64,000 nucleotides of DNA from Campylobacteraceae bacterium (GCA_900753405.1 CAADYZ010000012.1:71443-135442); one strand, 5' to 3'; numbered from the stretch's first letter, positions 1 through 10,593 are shown. Numbers and translations: made by a program. The notes: generated by a model not told the origin, from the letters alone.

Positions 1-1140
1 AAAGTGCAAATTCGCGCCAAAAGGAAAGTCGCCTAGCCCTTTAAGCTCGGTTTTGTTGCTAGGAGCCAAGTCGGCACTTCCGCCTAAAAAGTTTGGCAAG
101 GCTTGGGCGATGGCGTTGAGGATTTTGCCGTTGCTGTCGCGTGTGGCGAGTTTTGCGCCTTTGAAGTCGGGGAAGTTGATGCGGCTAAAATCAGGATTTT
201 GAAAACTCTCGATCTTCTCCTTTGCCTCGCTGCTTAAACTTGCCCTCCATTGCGCTTCTGCTAGATCCCCAAGCTCAACGGCGCTTTTAAACTCAAACGC
301 GACATCCTCGCTAACGGCAAATGTCACCTCCGCGTCAAGTCCAGCCGCCTTTTTGCCTGCTTTGATCACCTCTTCGCCAAGCGGTGCACCGTGTGCTTCG
401 TGGCTGCCTTCAAGTCCTGGTGCGCCTTTTGCGATGGTGGTTTTGGCGATGATCAAATACGGCTTTTCCTTTGCCTGCTCTAAGGCAAATTCGATTTCGT
501 CAAAATCGTGCCCGTTGATTGTTGCGACCTCCCAGCCTGCTGCTTCAAAACGGGTTTTGACATTCTCGTTTGTGGCGATGCTTGTGCTGCCTTCGATTGT
601 GATCGCGTTGCTATCGAAGATGACGATTAGGTTATCAAGGCTGTGAAGTCCTGCGAGTGCTGCTGCTTCATAACTAATCCCCTCCATCAAATCCCCATCC
701 CCACAAAGACAATAAACCTTGTGGTTGATCGCCTCTTCGCCGAGCAAATTCGCCGCACTTTTTGCCGCCATCGCAAAGCCAACCGCGTTTGCAAAGCCTT
801 GTCCGAGCGGACCAGTGGCGATCTCAACGCCGGGCGTGGTGACTTCTGGGTGACCGGGCGTGCGTGAGCCAAACTGCCTGAAATTTTTCAGCTCGTCAAG
901 GCTGATGTCGTAGCCGCTTAAATGCAAAAACGCATAAATCAGCGAGCTTGCGTGTCCGCCGCTGAAAACCACTCTGTCGCGGTTAAGCCACTTTGGGTTG
1001 CGCGGGTTGTGGCGAAGTTTTTTGCTGAGTGCAACGACAACTTCTGATAAACCCATAGGCGCGCCGGGGTGACCTGAGTTTGCCTTTTGGACCATATCCG
1101 CACACAAAAACCTAAGTTCATTTGCCATTTTTTGTTTCAT
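1..1140 (-). CDS. tkt: Transketolase, N-terminal 380 codons (cut by window edge)
   Basis: Thiamine-diphosphate enzyme of the non-oxidative pentose phosphate pathway, moving two-carbon ketol units between sugar phosphates in the cytoplasm. Translating the minus strand from the ATG at 1140 gives an open frame to base 1. Family motifs seen are HPGAPMG (residues 24-30), the GGHAS segment (61-65), TGPLGQG (109-115) and the thiamine-diphosphate motif GDGD (147-150) with its closing N near 178. AAGGAG lies five bases before the ATG and fixes the start. The gene follows ubiX by about nine bases on the same strand, so the two are probably cotranscribed. The C-terminal part lies outside the window. Confidence 0.95.
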   Translation of the reverse strand, partial: MKQKMANELRFLCADMVQKANSGHPGAPMGLSEVVVALSKKLRHNPRNPKWLNRDRVVFSGGHASSLIYAFLHLSGYDISLDELKNFRQFGSRTPGHPEVTTPGVEIATGPLGQGFANAVGFAMAAKSAANLLGEEAINHKVYCLCGDGDLMEGISYEAAALAGLHSLDNLIVIFDSNAITIEGSTSIATNENVKTRFEAAGWEVATINGHDFDEIEFALEQAKEKPYLIIAKTTIAKGAPGLEGSHEAHGAPLGEEVIKAGKKAAGLDAEVTFAVSEDVAFEFKSAVELGDLAEAQWRASLSSEAKEKIESFQNPDFSRINFPDFKGAKLATRDSNGKILNAIAQALPNFLGGSADLAPSNKTELKGLGDFPFGANLHF

Positions 1141-1149
1141 TTTCTCTCC

Positions 1150-1734
1150 TTAATTGCTTTTATCCCATCTTGTGAAAAGTGAATTGCCAACCCCCAAAAC
1201 ATCCAAAAATTTGCCGATGAAAAACTCTTGCAACTCCTCTAAGTTTTGCGGGTTTGCGTAACTTGCGAAAATCGGCGGAGCGATGACTGCGCCCATTTGC
1301 GAAAGTGCGCTAAGTTGCTGCAAAACAAGCGTTGAAAGCGGCATCTCCCTCACCGCTAGCACCATCTTGCGCCTCTCTTTTAACATCACCGCCGCCGTGC
1401 GCGTAAGCAGGTTGTCTGCGATGCCGCAGGAGATTTTAGCAAGCGTGTTTGTGCTGCACGGCACAACGCACAACGCCTCCCAAAGACTGCTCGCACTTGC
1501 GGGGGCGTGGTGAATTTGGTCGAAGATTTGGATTTTGTCTAAAAGGGAATTTTGTAGCTGTGTTTTTGCCGCCTCTTCGTTAAACTCGGTGTTTTGTCTC
1601 TCAAACCACCAGCTTTTGAGGGCGTTTTGCGTGCAGATGACGCCGACTTCGCAGCCTGCGTTTTGCGCGAAATTTGCAAGCTTCACGCCAAGTTGCACGC
1701 CGCTTGCGCCACTTAAACCCACCAAAACTCTCAC
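1150..1734 (-). CDS. ubiX: UbiX-type flavin prenyltransferase
   Basis: Makes prenylated FMN, the cofactor of UbiD-type decarboxylases, from FMN and dimethylallyl phosphate. The N-terminal GLSGASG is the family's flavin/phosphate loop, and the length (about 194 residues) is normal. The frame can be extended to a GTG at 1740, but that codon directly abuts the AAGGA ribosome site. The second GTG at 1734 has a six-base spacing and is preferred. Campylobacters make menaquinone, so the prFMN probably serves a UbiD-like decarboxylase of the futalosine pathway (inference; mqnD lies at 37.0 kb). Confidence 0.9.
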   Translation of the reverse strand: MRVLVGLSGASGVQLGVKLANFAQNAGCEVGVICTQNALKSWWFERQNTEFNEEAAKTQLQNSLLDKIQIFDQIHHAPASASSLWEALCVVPCSTNTLAKISCGIADNLLTRTAAVMLKERRKMVLAVREMPLSTLVLQQLSALSQMGAVIAPPIFASYANPQNLEELQEFFIGKFLDVLGVGNSLFTRWDKSN

Positions 1735-1781
1735 CTTCACTCCTTAAAAGGCGGTTAATCTAGCAAAAAGTGGCTTAAAAA

Positions 1782-1823
1782 ACCAAATTCGGTTTTTACA
1801 AATTTGCAAAAACCGAATTTGAG
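1782..1823. repeat. Inverted pair of the dispersed element after feoB
   Basis: A forward copy (CAAATTCGGTTTTTACAAA) is followed a few bases later by a reverse copy (TTGCAAAAACCGAATTTG). Together they form a hairpin ending three bases before the feoB stop codon, a position suited to transcript-end formation. Confidence 0.8.
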
Positions 1824-1826
1824 TCG

Positions 1827-3941
1827 TTACAAAAAGATCGTCAAAAGAATGTTTGCAACAAGTGCTGCTAAGTAAGCAACAAGCGTTGTGAAAAGGAAGA
1901 GATAAACGCCGTATCTCGCTCCGCCAGCCTCTTTTGCAAAGACGATTGTAGCCGCCAAGCAAGGGTTGTAAAACATCACAAAAAGCACGAAACTAACCGC
2001 TGCTTTAAGCGGAATGTTCTCACGCAAGATCTCCATCAAAGTCGTGTCATCCTCCGCGACATCCCCGCCAAGCGAGTAAAGCACGCCAGTTGTCGAAACC
2101 ACGACCTCTTTTGCCGCAAGTCCAGTAAGCAAGGCTACGCTCATCTTCCAGTCAAAGCCAAGTGGCGCAAAAACAGGCTCGACAAATTTGCCAAGCTTGC
2201 CAATGTAACTCTCCTCCAAAAGCCTCTCTTGCAAAGCAAATTCAAGCTCTTGTTTTTTCACCTCGGTTGTCGCCTGCTCGATCGCCACATCATAAGTGTC
2301 TTTGATCGCGTCATTTGACGGAAACGAACTCATAAACCAGATCAACACCGTTGCAGCAAGGATGAAAGTTCCAGCCTTTTTGACATACATCTTCGCCTTT
2401 GTATAAACACTAAACCACACAAGCCGCAAGTTTGGCAAGCGGTATTTTGGCATCTCCATCACAAACGGCTCGTCCGCACCTTTAAATGCCGTTAAACGCA
2501 ACACTTTTGCCAACACAAGTCCTACGATCGCGCCTAGAATGTAGATCGCAAAAAGCCAGTTTCCAGCTTGGCTCGCAGGAAAAAACGCCCCCACAAAAAG
2601 CACATAAATCGGCAGTCTCGCGCCACAACTCATAAAGTTGATGATAAACAGCGTCAAAAGGCGGTCTTTTTTGGTTTTAAGCGTCCTTGTTGCCATAAAC
2701 GCAGGCACAGAGCAGCCAAAGCCCGTGACAAGCGGGATGAAACTTTTGCCGTGAAGCCCGAATTTGTGAAAAAACCCGTCAAGCAAAAATGCCACGCGCG
2801 ACATATAACCCGTGGTTTCTAGCAGCGAAATGCCGATAAACAAGATTACGATGTTTGGCAAAAATAAGATGACCGCGCCAACGCCATTGATGATCCCGTC
2901 TGCTAAAAGTGAGGCTAAAAGCTCGTTTGAAACGCTCTCTTTAACCTTCTCTCCCAAAAAGCCAAACGCCGTTTCGATGTAGTCCATAGGAATTTCACCA
3001 AGCGTAAAAGTCAGCCAAAAAAGCAGCCACATCAACCCCAAAAAGATCGGCACGCCGATGTATTTGTTGATCAAAATGTTGTCAATCGCCTTTGTGTAGT
3101 TGATTTTTTGTTTTGTTTCGTATTTTATAGTCTCAGTGGCTATGCCCGCGCAAAATGCGTTTAAGTCCTGCGCGAAAATCTCGTCACTTAACTTTGTGTC
3201 GTAGGCGATGTAGAGGTTGTTGAGCGAGGTTTTGACGACCTCGCCAAGTTCAAGCCAAATCGGCTTTGCGTGTAGCGTTTTGTAAAACTCTTCGTCTTGT
3301 TTTAAAAGCAAAATCGCCGCCTGCCTTGTGCTAAGTGGCGCAAAACTCTTATCGCCTTTTGAGTTAAGAAACTCTTCGATTTTTAAAATCTCCGTCTCGA
3401 TCTCATTTCCGTAAATCCGCTTGTTCTCGCCTTTTGCCGCCTCGTAAGTAAGCGTGACGGCTTTTAGCAACTCGTCAAGCCCTGTGTTTTGGTTTGCACT
3501 GACGCTAACACATTTTGCACCAAGCAGTTCTGAGAGCATCTTCACATCAACACTCACGCCCTCTTTTTTCGCCTCGTCACTCATATTTAGCGCAACGACT
3601 AGCTTTTTTTGCAGCTCCAAAAGTTGCGCGGTCAAAAGCAGGTTTCGCTCCAAGTTTGTCGAGTCAGCGACATTTATGATGAGATCATAATCCTCATTTT
3701 CTAAAAACTGCCTGACGATCTTCTCCTCTTGCGAGTAACCATAAAGCGAGTAGGTCCCCGGCAAGTCGGTGATCTGAATTTCGTAATTTTCAAATTTGGT
3801 TTTAGCATAAGCCTTCTCTACCGTAACGCCTGTGAAGTTGCCGACTTTCATATTCGAGCCGCAAAGAGCGTTGATTAAAGAGCTTTTGCCGACATTTGGC
3901 TGCCCGATTAGCGCGATTTTAATTGTTTTCATTGATCTCAT
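1827..3941 (-). CDS. feoB: Ferrous iron transporter FeoB
   Basis: Inner-membrane Fe(II) uptake protein with an N-terminal G domain. G1 GQPNVGKS is at residues 13-20, G3 DLPG at 59-62 and G4 NMSD at 119-122. The C-terminal half has many membrane segments and the Gate motifs, for example GFGCSVPAFMATR. About 704 residues is within the family's range. The start overlaps the end of feoA by 23 bases, indicating translational coupling. Two in-frame ATGs (3941 and 3932) are possible: GAGG is three bases before the first and a weaker GAGA precedes the second. No Fur box was recognised upstream of feoA. Confidence 0.95.
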   Translation of the reverse strand: MRSMKTIKIALIGQPNVGKSSLINALCGSNMKVGNFTGVTVEKAYAKTKFENYEIQITDLPGTYSLYGYSQEEKIVRQFLENEDYDLIINVADSTNLERNLLLTAQLLELQKKLVVALNMSDEAKKEGVSVDVKMLSELLGAKCVSVSANQNTGLDELLKAVTLTYEAAKGENKRIYGNEIETEILKIEEFLNSKGDKSFAPLSTRQAAILLLKQDEEFYKTLHAKPIWLELGEVVKTSLNNLYIAYDTKLSDEIFAQDLNAFCAGIATETIKYETKQKINYTKAIDNILINKYIGVPIFLGLMWLLFWLTFTLGEIPMDYIETAFGFLGEKVKESVSNELLASLLADGIINGVGAVILFLPNIVILFIGISLLETTGYMSRVAFLLDGFFHKFGLHGKSFIPLVTGFGCSVPAFMATRTLKTKKDRLLTLFIINFMSCGARLPIYVLFVGAFFPASQAGNWLFAIYILGAIVGLVLAKVLRLTAFKGADEPFVMEMPKYRLPNLRLVWFSVYTKAKMYVKKAGTFILAATVLIWFMSSFPSNDAIKDTYDVAIEQATTEVKKQELEFALQERLLEESYIGKLGKFVEPVFAPLGFDWKMSVALLTGLAAKEVVVSTTGVLYSLGGDVAEDDTTLMEILRENIPLKAAVSFVLFVMFYNPCLAATIVFAKEAGGARYGVYLFLFTTLVAYLAALVANILLTIFL

Positions 3942-4155
3942 TTACCTCGATAGCCATAGCCTCTTGCGCTCTTAAAATCACGCAGCTTCGGTCTAGCTCA
4001 ACTAAAATTGTCGAGTGTCGTAGGGAAGTTTGTAGTTTTTTGATCTTTTTGGATTTGCAAATTCCAAAGCTAAAAAGTCTGTCTTTCAACTCTTTATCGA
4101 CATTAATGGCGGTGATGATGCCACTTTGCCCGTCTTGCAACTTGTCTAAACTCAT
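3919..4155 (-). CDS. feoA: FeoA, SH3-like ferrous transport partner
   Basis: Small cytoplasmic protein (78 residues) of the FeoA fold that assists FeoB. The pattern of a short leader (LDKLQDGQSGIIT), a central IxVDKELKDRLFSFGI helix and a C-terminal LRAQEAMAIEV strand is typical. AAAGGA lies six bases before the ATG. It is the first gene of the feoAB operon. Confidence 0.88.
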   Translation of the reverse strand: MSLDKLQDGQSGIITAINVDKELKDRLFSFGICKSKKIKKLQTSLRHSTILVELDRSCVILRAQEAMAIEVNEINENN

Positions 4156-4192
4156 TTAAGGTCCTTTAAGTGTAGGCGTGTGTGGTGAAGAA

Positions 4193-4216
4193 GGCGGAGA
4201 AGGCTTCTCCTCCGCC
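4193..4216 (-). terminator. Hairpin downstream of ahpC
   Basis: GGCGGAG..AAG pairs with CTTCTCC..GCC around a very small loop, with one bulge. On the minus strand it is followed by TTCTTC. It lies between the ahpC stop and feoA, fitting a terminator for ahpC. Confidence 0.65.
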
Positions 4217-4243
4217 CTAACTAAAAGCTAGTTTAAGTGATTG

Positions 4244-4840
4244 TTAAAGGTTTGAGCCGTTTTCGCCAAGGTAGGCTGCAACACCCTCAGTTGAAGGTTT
4301 CATCGCCTTGTCACCTTTGGTCCAGCCAGCAGGGCAAACCTCGCCGTGCTCGTTTGTGAATAGCATCGCATCCACCATTCTCAACATCTCGTCAATGTTT
4401 CGTCCAAGTGGTAGGTCGTTGATGACTGCGTGTCGAACTGTGCCGTCTGCGTCAAGCAAGAAGCTGCCGCGAAGTGCAACGCTCTCGTTGAAAAGCACAT
4501 CAAACCCGCGTGCCCAGCTCTTGTCCATATCCGCAACTAGTGGGAATTTAACGCGTCCGATACCGCCGTTTTTGATGTCGGTCTCTCTCCACGCAAAGTG
4601 GCAAAATTCGTTGTCGCAGCTAACGCCGATGACGCTGATGCCGCGAGCCTCAAACTCAGCGCATCTGTGGTCAAATGCGATGATTTCGCTAGGACAAACA
4701 AAAGTGAAGTCTTTTGGGTAGAAAAACACTACCGCGCCTTTTGAGCCGATGTTTTTGTAAAGCTCAAAATTCTCCTCGATCTGTCCGCATCCTAAAACTG
4801 CTACGCCTTTAAGTTGTGGTGCCTTGTTAGTAACTAACAT
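4244..4840 (-). CDS. ahpC: Typical 2-Cys peroxiredoxin (AhpC/TSA family)
   Basis: Reduces hydrogen peroxide, peroxynitrite and organic hydroperoxides in the cytoplasm. The peroxidatic cysteine lies in FTFVCPSEI (C49) and the resolving cysteine in GEVCPAGW (C169). Length (198 residues) is standard. The start follows AAGGAGAAATT. It stands alone between feoA and dus, with its own likely promoter at 4871-4876. Pairing with an iron-uptake operon suggests peroxide/iron control, but no PerR or Fur site could be proven. Confidence 0.95.
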   Translation of the reverse strand: MLVTNKAPQLKGVAVLGCGQIEENFELYKNIGSKGAVVFFYPKDFTFVCPSEIIAFDHRCAEFEARGISVIGVSCDNEFCHFAWRETDIKNGGIGRVKFPLVADMDKSWARGFDVLFNESVALRGSFLLDADGTVRHAVINDLPLGRNIDEMLRMVDAMLFTNEHGEVCPAGWTKGDKAMKPSTEGVAAYLGENGSNL

Positions 4841-4870
4841 AATTTCTCCTTGTAATTTAAGATTTTGAGA

Positions 4871-4894
4871 ATTATAACCATTATTTATTAATAA
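4871..4894 (-). promoter_or_regulatory. ahpC promoter -10 and adjacent AT palindrome
   Basis: On the minus strand TATAAT (4871-4876) lies about 30 bases before the ahpC ATG. Just upstream of it is the perfect palindrome TTATTAATAA (4885-4894), which could bind a peroxide or iron regulator (inference). Confidence 0.5.
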
Positions 4895-4897
4895 AAG

Positions 4898-6079
4898 CTA
4901 AATTTGAAAAAAAGTTTTAATCAGCTCGCAAGTTTTTTCAAAATCACTCTGGCGATTCACACTCTGCCTAAACTCGCTTGCTCCGACAAATGCGCGCGAA
5001 TATTCGTGCAAATGTTTGCGAAAAAGTCCGACACTTCGCTCGCCGTAAAGCCGCTGCATCATCCGCAAATGCGCCAACGCCACGAGCCCGATTTGCCGCG
5101 AATTTACGGGCGCGTCAAGCCGCAAAACGCTCGCTTGCGGCGGGTTTTGTGTAAAAATTTCACACACTTGTTGCAAAACTCGCTCAAACTCGTCTTGTGC
5201 TAAATTCAAATTTGGTTTTTGCAAATTTTTGCTTGAAAGCGGGCTTAAATTTTGCTCAAAACCGCCTTGAATTTGCGCGCCAAACTCGCAATTTTGAGCC
5301 TCGCAACTTGTCAAAACCGAATTTGAAACCTCGCCAGCTAGCATCTGCTTGATTAACGCAAAAACCCACGCCCGACCAACCGCACCACGCCCGATCATCA
5401 GCCCGTCCGCGTTGGTGACTTGCAGGACTTCAAGGGCGTTGTGCTGGGTGATGTCGCCGTTTGCGATGACTGGAATTTTGGCGCGCGCCTTCACTGCTGC
5501 GATCGCCTCGTAGTCCGCCACGCCGCTGTAACCTTGCGCACGCGTGCGTCCGTGGATGGCGACAAAGTCCGCCCCGGCGTTTTGGATGTCTTCGATGAGC
5601 GAGGCGAGGTTTTTTTCGTTAAAACCAAGCCGAATTTTTAGTGAAGTGTAGCGTTTTTTTGAGTGCTTTTTGATCGTTTCGATGATCTCGCAAAGTGTTT
5701 TTGGCGTCTGCAAAAGCGCCGAGCCTGCCCCTTGTTTGACGACTTTTGGCACGGGACAACCGCAGTTAAGGTCGATGCCATCCACGCCGTCAATCTCGTT
5801 TAAAATCTCCACCGCCTCTTGAATGTGCGCGACATTTTCACCGCTAATTTGCACCAAATACGGCGACTCAAACGGCGACTTTTGCGTCAAAAGCAGGCTC
5901 TTTGCGCCGCCTTTTTTCGCGCGGTTTTCAAACACCAACGCATTTGCACTCACCATTTCGCTCACGGTCACATCCGCGCCAAAAAGCTTAGCAAGCGTGC
6001 GAAAAGCCGCGTCACTTAGCCCCGCAAGTGGCGCTAAAAACAGCACCTTTTGAGTAAAGTTGATCACCCGTTTTTCCAT
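4898..6079 (-). CDS. dus: tRNA-dihydrouridine synthase with a ~47-residue insertion
   Basis: FMN-dependent reduction of uridines in tRNA D-loops. The TIM-barrel start (VLFLAPLAGLSD), the catalytic cysteine in NCGCP (C108), KIRLG, IHGRTR and the phosphate-binding NGDI and MIGRGAVG motifs are present. At 393 residues it is about 60-80 longer than usual DusB-type proteins. The extra length is mainly residues 251-297, between the barrel and the helical domain, a low-complexity stretch with a copy of the dispersed element at each end (read as SNSVLT and QKPNLNLA). No good Shine-Dalgarno precedes the ATG at 6079; another element copy sits eight bases upstream. A GTG four codons in is an alternative start. 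Confidence 0.9.
   Translation of the reverse strand: MEKRVINFTQKVLFLAPLAGLSDAAFRTLAKLFGADVTVSEMVSANALVFENRAKKGGAKSLLLTQKSPFESPYLVQISGENVAHIQEAVEILNEIDGVDGIDLNCGCPVPKVVKQGAGSALLQTPKTLCEIIETIKKHSKKRYTSLKIRLGFNEKNLASLIEDIQNAGADFVAIHGRTRAQGYSGVADYEAIAAVKARAKIPVIANGDITQHNALEVLQVTNADGLMIGRGAVGRAWVFALIKQMLAGEVSNSVLTSCEAQNCEFGAQIQGGFEQNLSPLSSKNLQKPNLNLAQDEFERVLQQVCEIFTQNPPQASVLRLDAPVNSRQIGLVALAHLRMMQRLYGERSVGLFRKHLHEYSRAFVGASEFRQSVNRQSDFEKTCELIKTFFQI
5206..5224 (+). repeat. Dispersed element inside dus (distal copy)
   Basis: TCAAATTTGGTTTTTGCAA, read on the minus strand in frame as LQKPNLN near residues 286-292 of Dus. It marks one end of the inserted segment. Confidence 0.85.
5308..5326 (-). repeat. 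Dispersed element inside dus (proximal copy)
   Basis: TTGTCAAAACCGAATTTGA, read on the minus strand as SNSVLT at residues 252-257 of Dus. It marks the other end of the inserted segment. Confidence 0.85.
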
Positions 6080-6086
6080 AGCGTGA

Positions 6087-6105
6087 TTGTCAAAACCGAA
6101 TTTGA
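6087..6105 (-). repeat. Dispersed element abutting the purO stop codon
   Basis: On the minus strand the TAG stop is followed immediately by TCAAATTCGGTTTTGACAA. The element fills most of the 26-base gap between purO and dus. Confidence 0.9.
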
Positions 6106-6756
6106 CTAGCGGTTTGCGTTTAAAAGCACTTCACTGCTGCCGTCTAAAACGCGCGCGTAAAGCGAGATCTTAAATTCCGCTTCAAGCCCATTCCAAACGC
6201 TGCTGACAACCTGCGCAAACGAGCCTTTGCACGCAACGACTTTTGGCTCGCCAACAAAGCTTTCAAGCCCGCCGTTTGCCTTCAACGCTCCTGAGTAAGT
6301 GCAGAGAAACCTCGCCTCGCCTGCTTTGTAGTCAAAGTCGTAAAAAAGCCTCTCGCACGCGCCGTTTGCCTCTTTTAGGATGCTCATTTCAAAACCGCTT
6401 TTTTTGCAAATCGCACTAATCCTTGGCGTGAAATTCGGCGCGTCTGGCTCGAATTCTCGCGTGTTAAGCGCGGCTTGAAAGTCGCCGCCAAATTCTACGA
6501 TCGTGTCGGTTTGGTCGCCGTTTGTGACGATGAAGTCGCCGCCGCAAACCTTGACTGGGTAGTAGATGATGAGGCTTGGGTCTTCGACGAGTTCGGGTTT
6601 GTGTGGCAAGATTTTGACATTCTCGCCCTCTTTGACGAAAATGCGGTTTTTCGAATTTGCCGACCGCCCTGTGATGAAATAAGCAAAAAATCGCCCCTCG
6701 TCACACTCGCCAACCAAAATTCCGCGCCCCTTGTAACCGCTCAATAACTCTTTCAT
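6106..6756 (-). CDS. purO: PurO-type IMP cyclohydrolase
   Basis: Predicted to close the ring of FAICAR to IMP, the last step of purine synthesis. I recognise the IMP_cyclohyd (PF07826) pattern: GRGILVGE near the N-terminus, then [12 protein letters not shown], the YYPV segment, [10 protein letters not shown] and FTPRISA. Length (216 residues) fits PurO-type proteins. Most bacteria use the bifunctional PurH, so this archaeal-type family is noteworthy; whether PurH also exists cannot be seen here. The ATG overlaps the gltX stop codon by four bases (ATGA), and AAGGAG lies within the gltX end, so the two genes are translationally coupled. Confidence 0.8.
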   Translation of the reverse strand: MKELLSGYKGRGILVGECDEGRFFAYFITGRSANSKNRIFVKEGENVKILPHKPELVEDPSLIIYYPVKVCGGDFIVTNGDQTDTIVEFGGDFQAALNTREFEPDAPNFTPRISAICKKSGFEMSILKEANGACERLFYDFDYKAGEARFLCTYSGALKANGGLESFVGEPKVVACKGSFAQVVSSVWNGLEAEFKISLYARVLDGSSEVLLNANR

Positions 6757-8072
6757 TTTTGCTCCTTTTTGATAATCTCTCTTAACTCTTCTCGCACTAG
6801 CGGGTAGAGGTCTTTAAGTTCAGGTCCTTTGCTTGTCCCCGTCATCAACAGCCTCAGCGGCGCAAAAAGCGGCTTACCTTTTAGGGCGGTTTGGCTTGTC
6901 AAAGTCTCCTTAAATTCGCTAAATTCTTGCGGAAATTCAGACATCTTCGCTACCGCGTTGCAAATGGCGTCCGTCTCGCTTTGCCACTCTTGTAGCAACT
7001 CAGCGTTTTTTGGCGAGAAAATCAGCTCAATTTTACGCCCAATTTCATTCACAAAACTGCTCTCTTGCGTGTAAAACCGCGCCAACTCCGCCCGTGTCAA
7101 ACCAAGCTCGGCAAGCCTTTCGTTGCTTGCGCGGCGGATGTGCTCGCGGTTGATTTGTGCGAGTTTTTCTTCGTCAAATTTCGCGGGCGAGCGGCTGATG
7201 TTTTTTAGCTCAAACCACTCCGCCGCCTCGCTGAGCGTAAAGACTTCGCACGGCGTTTTGTTTCCCAAAAGCAGCAGGTAGTTTGCGACCGCCTCAGGCA
7301 AAAACCCGCGCGCCAAAAGCGACTTCACGCTCGAACTCGCGTCTCTTTTACTCATCTTCTTACCATCCACACCAAGTATGATCGGCAAGTGCGCGAAGCT
7401 GATCTTCTCGTTAAAGCCAAGCACCGCGCGGATCAGCAGTTGGCGCGGCGTGTTGCTCGTGTGATCCTCACCTCTTACAACGCAAGTCGTCCCCTCCAAC
7501 GCGTCATCCACCGCACACGCGAAGTTGTAAGTCGGCAAGCCGTTTGCGCGAAGCAGCACAAAACTGCCAAATGCCTCCGCTTCAAAGGCGATGTGACCTT
7601 TGATCAAATCGTCAAAATCAAATTTGAAATCCGCAGGAATTTTCAGCCTTATGACAAATTCCTCGCCGTTTTGAGCGCGTTTTTGAGCCTCTTTTGGCGG
7701 GATTTTTTCGCACGCTCCGTCATATTTATAAGCCTCGCCACGCTCGATGCACGCGCACTTTTTGGCTTCCAACTCTTGCGGCGAGCAAAAGCAGTAAAAC
7801 GCCTTACCCTCTTCAACTAGCTTGTGCGCAAATTCCTTGTGCCGCCCGAAGTTGTCGCTTTGTCTGTAAAACGCGCTCCACTGCACGCCAAATGCGCGCA
7901 AAATCTCCTCGATCTGCTCGGTCGCGCCGCTGACATTTCGCGCCTCGTCCGTGTCTTCGATGCGTAGAAAAAAGCCGCTTTTGTCCTTTAAGGAAAGCAC
8001 GAAGTTGATGAGTGCGGCTCGTAGGTTGCCGATGTGTATGTCGCCTGTTGGCGAAGGGGCGAAGCGATACAT
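6753..8072 (-). CDS. gltX: Glutamyl-tRNA synthetase, GltX2-like
   Basis: Class I synthetase charging glutamate. The HIGH motif appears as HIGN (13-16 in [15 protein letters not shown]) and KMSKR lies at 239-243; the length is 439 residues. The frame runs open another 51 codons upstream, but those codons read through element copies and lack homology. The ATG at 8072 has AAAGGAGAGGG before it and starts the protein exactly at the conserved [10 protein letters not shown]. Epsilonproteobacteria usually carry two GltX proteins, one discriminating and one charging tRNA-Gln for GatCAB. The GD-I-HIGN start resembles the second type (GltX2) rather than the HIGG type; this is inference. Confidence 0.93.
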   Translation of the reverse strand: MYRFAPSPTGDIHIGNLRAALINFVLSLKDKSGFFLRIEDTDEARNVSGATEQIEEILRAFGVQWSAFYRQSDNFGRHKEFAHKLVEEGKAFYCFCSPQELEAKKCACIERGEAYKYDGACEKIPPKEAQKRAQNGEEFVIRLKIPADFKFDFDDLIKGHIAFEAEAFGSFVLLRANGLPTYNFACAVDDALEGTTCVVRGEDHTSNTPRQLLIRAVLGFNEKISFAHLPIILGVDGKKMSKRDASSSVKSLLARGFLPEAVANYLLLLGNKTPCEVFTLSEAAEWFELKNISRSPAKFDEEKLAQINREHIRRASNERLAELGLTRAELARFYTQESSFVNEIGRKIELIFSPKNAELLQEWQSETDAICNAVAKMSEFPQEFSEFKETLTSQTALKGKPLFAPLRLLMTGTSKGPELKDLYPLVREELREIIKKEQK

Positions 8073-9792
<1,720 letters not shown>

Positions 9793-9793
<1 letters not shown>

Positions 9794-9813
9794 TCAAATT
9801 TGATTTTTACAAT
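9793..9813. repeat. Dispersed element after eno
   Basis: The eno TAA stop runs directly into TCAAATTTGATTTTTACAA, a palindromic-core variant (GATTTT instead of GGTTTT). Confidence 0.75.
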
Positions 9814-9875
9814 TTGAGATTTGAAAATCGAGCGGTTTTAGTTTAGATTTTGCAATAAAATATATAAGGATTTTG

Positions 9876-10136
9876 GTGATTAGGCGACTTTTTAAGACGC
9901 TTGGTTTAAATGTTAATCGGCTTGTGATGCTCGGACTTATCGCCATTTTGATGTGGTATTTCATCCCGCTTCTCTTTGGCGAAAGGTCGGTTTTGGTTCT
10001 TTTTTCACTACGCGAGCAACGCGGGGATTTGCAAAATCAGATCGAGAGATACAAAAAGGAAAATGCAAATTTGCAACGAGACTATTTTAAAACGCTTGGC
10101 GTTTATTTAAATGGTAGCAAAAAGGATGATAAATGA
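9876..10136 (+). CDS. FtsB/DivIC-like septum formation protein
   Basis: Small bitopic membrane protein of 87 residues or fewer. It has a short basic N-terminus, one membrane segment (LVMLGLIAILMWYFIPLL) and then a periplasmic coiled coil with heptads (LREQRGDLQNQIERYKKENANL). This layout is that of FtsB/DivIC, which link the divisome proteins FtsL and FtsQ. The GTG at 9876 is five bases after AAGGA; the TTG one codon earlier is too close to the ribosome site. It overlaps the next gene by four bases (ATGA). Function is inferred from architecture and position after eno. Confidence 0.75.
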   Translation: MIRRLFKTLGLNVNRLVMLGLIAILMWYFIPLLFGERSVLVLFSLREQRGDLQNQIERYKKENANLQRDYFKTLGVYLNGSKKDDK

Positions 10137-10558
10137 AAAAAATATTTTTAATGTTAATGCTTTTTGGGTCTATTTTTGCGATAGAAACTAACAGCATTTA
10201 CCACCTTAAACATTACCAAGACAATGACGCAACGCGCCGCGCGGTGAATAACGATGAGCTTTTACGCACATTTGAAATTAGTGGTTTTGGTGAGATTTTG
10301 TTTTTTCAAAAACGCGTGGTAATCAACACTAGCGCGCAGCTTTTAAACAACAAAAAAGACGGCAAAAGGGTGATTTTGGAGTTTAAAGGCGAGCGGCTTT
10401 TTAACGAAAAAGTTTATAAAATCAACCTCAGCACGGTTAAGCGGCTTGGCTTTTTGAATGAAGAGCATTTTTGCAAGATGATTTTCTTGTTTGAAAATGA
10501 CGACTATAAAGACATCACGCCAACGGATGACGGATATACAATCTTTTTGACCGAGTAG
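10133..10558 (+). CDS. Exported AMIN-domain-like protein
   Basis: 141 residues with a signal peptide (KKIFLMLMLFGSIFA, cleavage after about residue 16). A beta-rich region with the VVINTSAQLL, KRVILEFKGERLF and YTIFLTE strands resembles a single AMIN domain, a cell-wall targeting fold of amidases and secretins. Its start overlaps the FtsB-like gene, so a cell-envelope or division role is likely but unproven. AMIN assignment rests on pattern and on the syntenic C. jejuni gene. Confidence 0.65.
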   Translation: MKKIFLMLMLFGSIFAIETNSIYHLKHYQDNDATRRAVNNDELLRTFEISGFGEILFFQKRVVINTSAQLLNNKKDGKRVILEFKGERLFNEKVYKINLSTVKRLGFLNEEHFCKMIFLFENDDYKDITPTDDGYTIFLTE

Positions 10559-10567
10559 CGAGCGGCG

Positions 10568-10593
10568 ACTTGTCAAATTCTAATTTGACAAGT
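10568..10593. terminator. Palindrome built on the dispersed element
   Basis: ACTTGTCAAATT and AATTTGACAAGT are perfect inverted arms around two bases, ten bases after the AMIN-gene stop codon. It is a likely transcript end before the rpsT promoter. Confidence 0.65.

Noticed and set aside
4156..4243. Fur box controlling feoAB
   Set aside because: No convincing 19-base Fur palindrome is visible in the short upstream space.
7609..7628. Element copy inside gltX (ADFKFDFDD region)
   Set aside because: Similar to the palindromic core, but the residues fit the normal protein pattern, so I did not count it.
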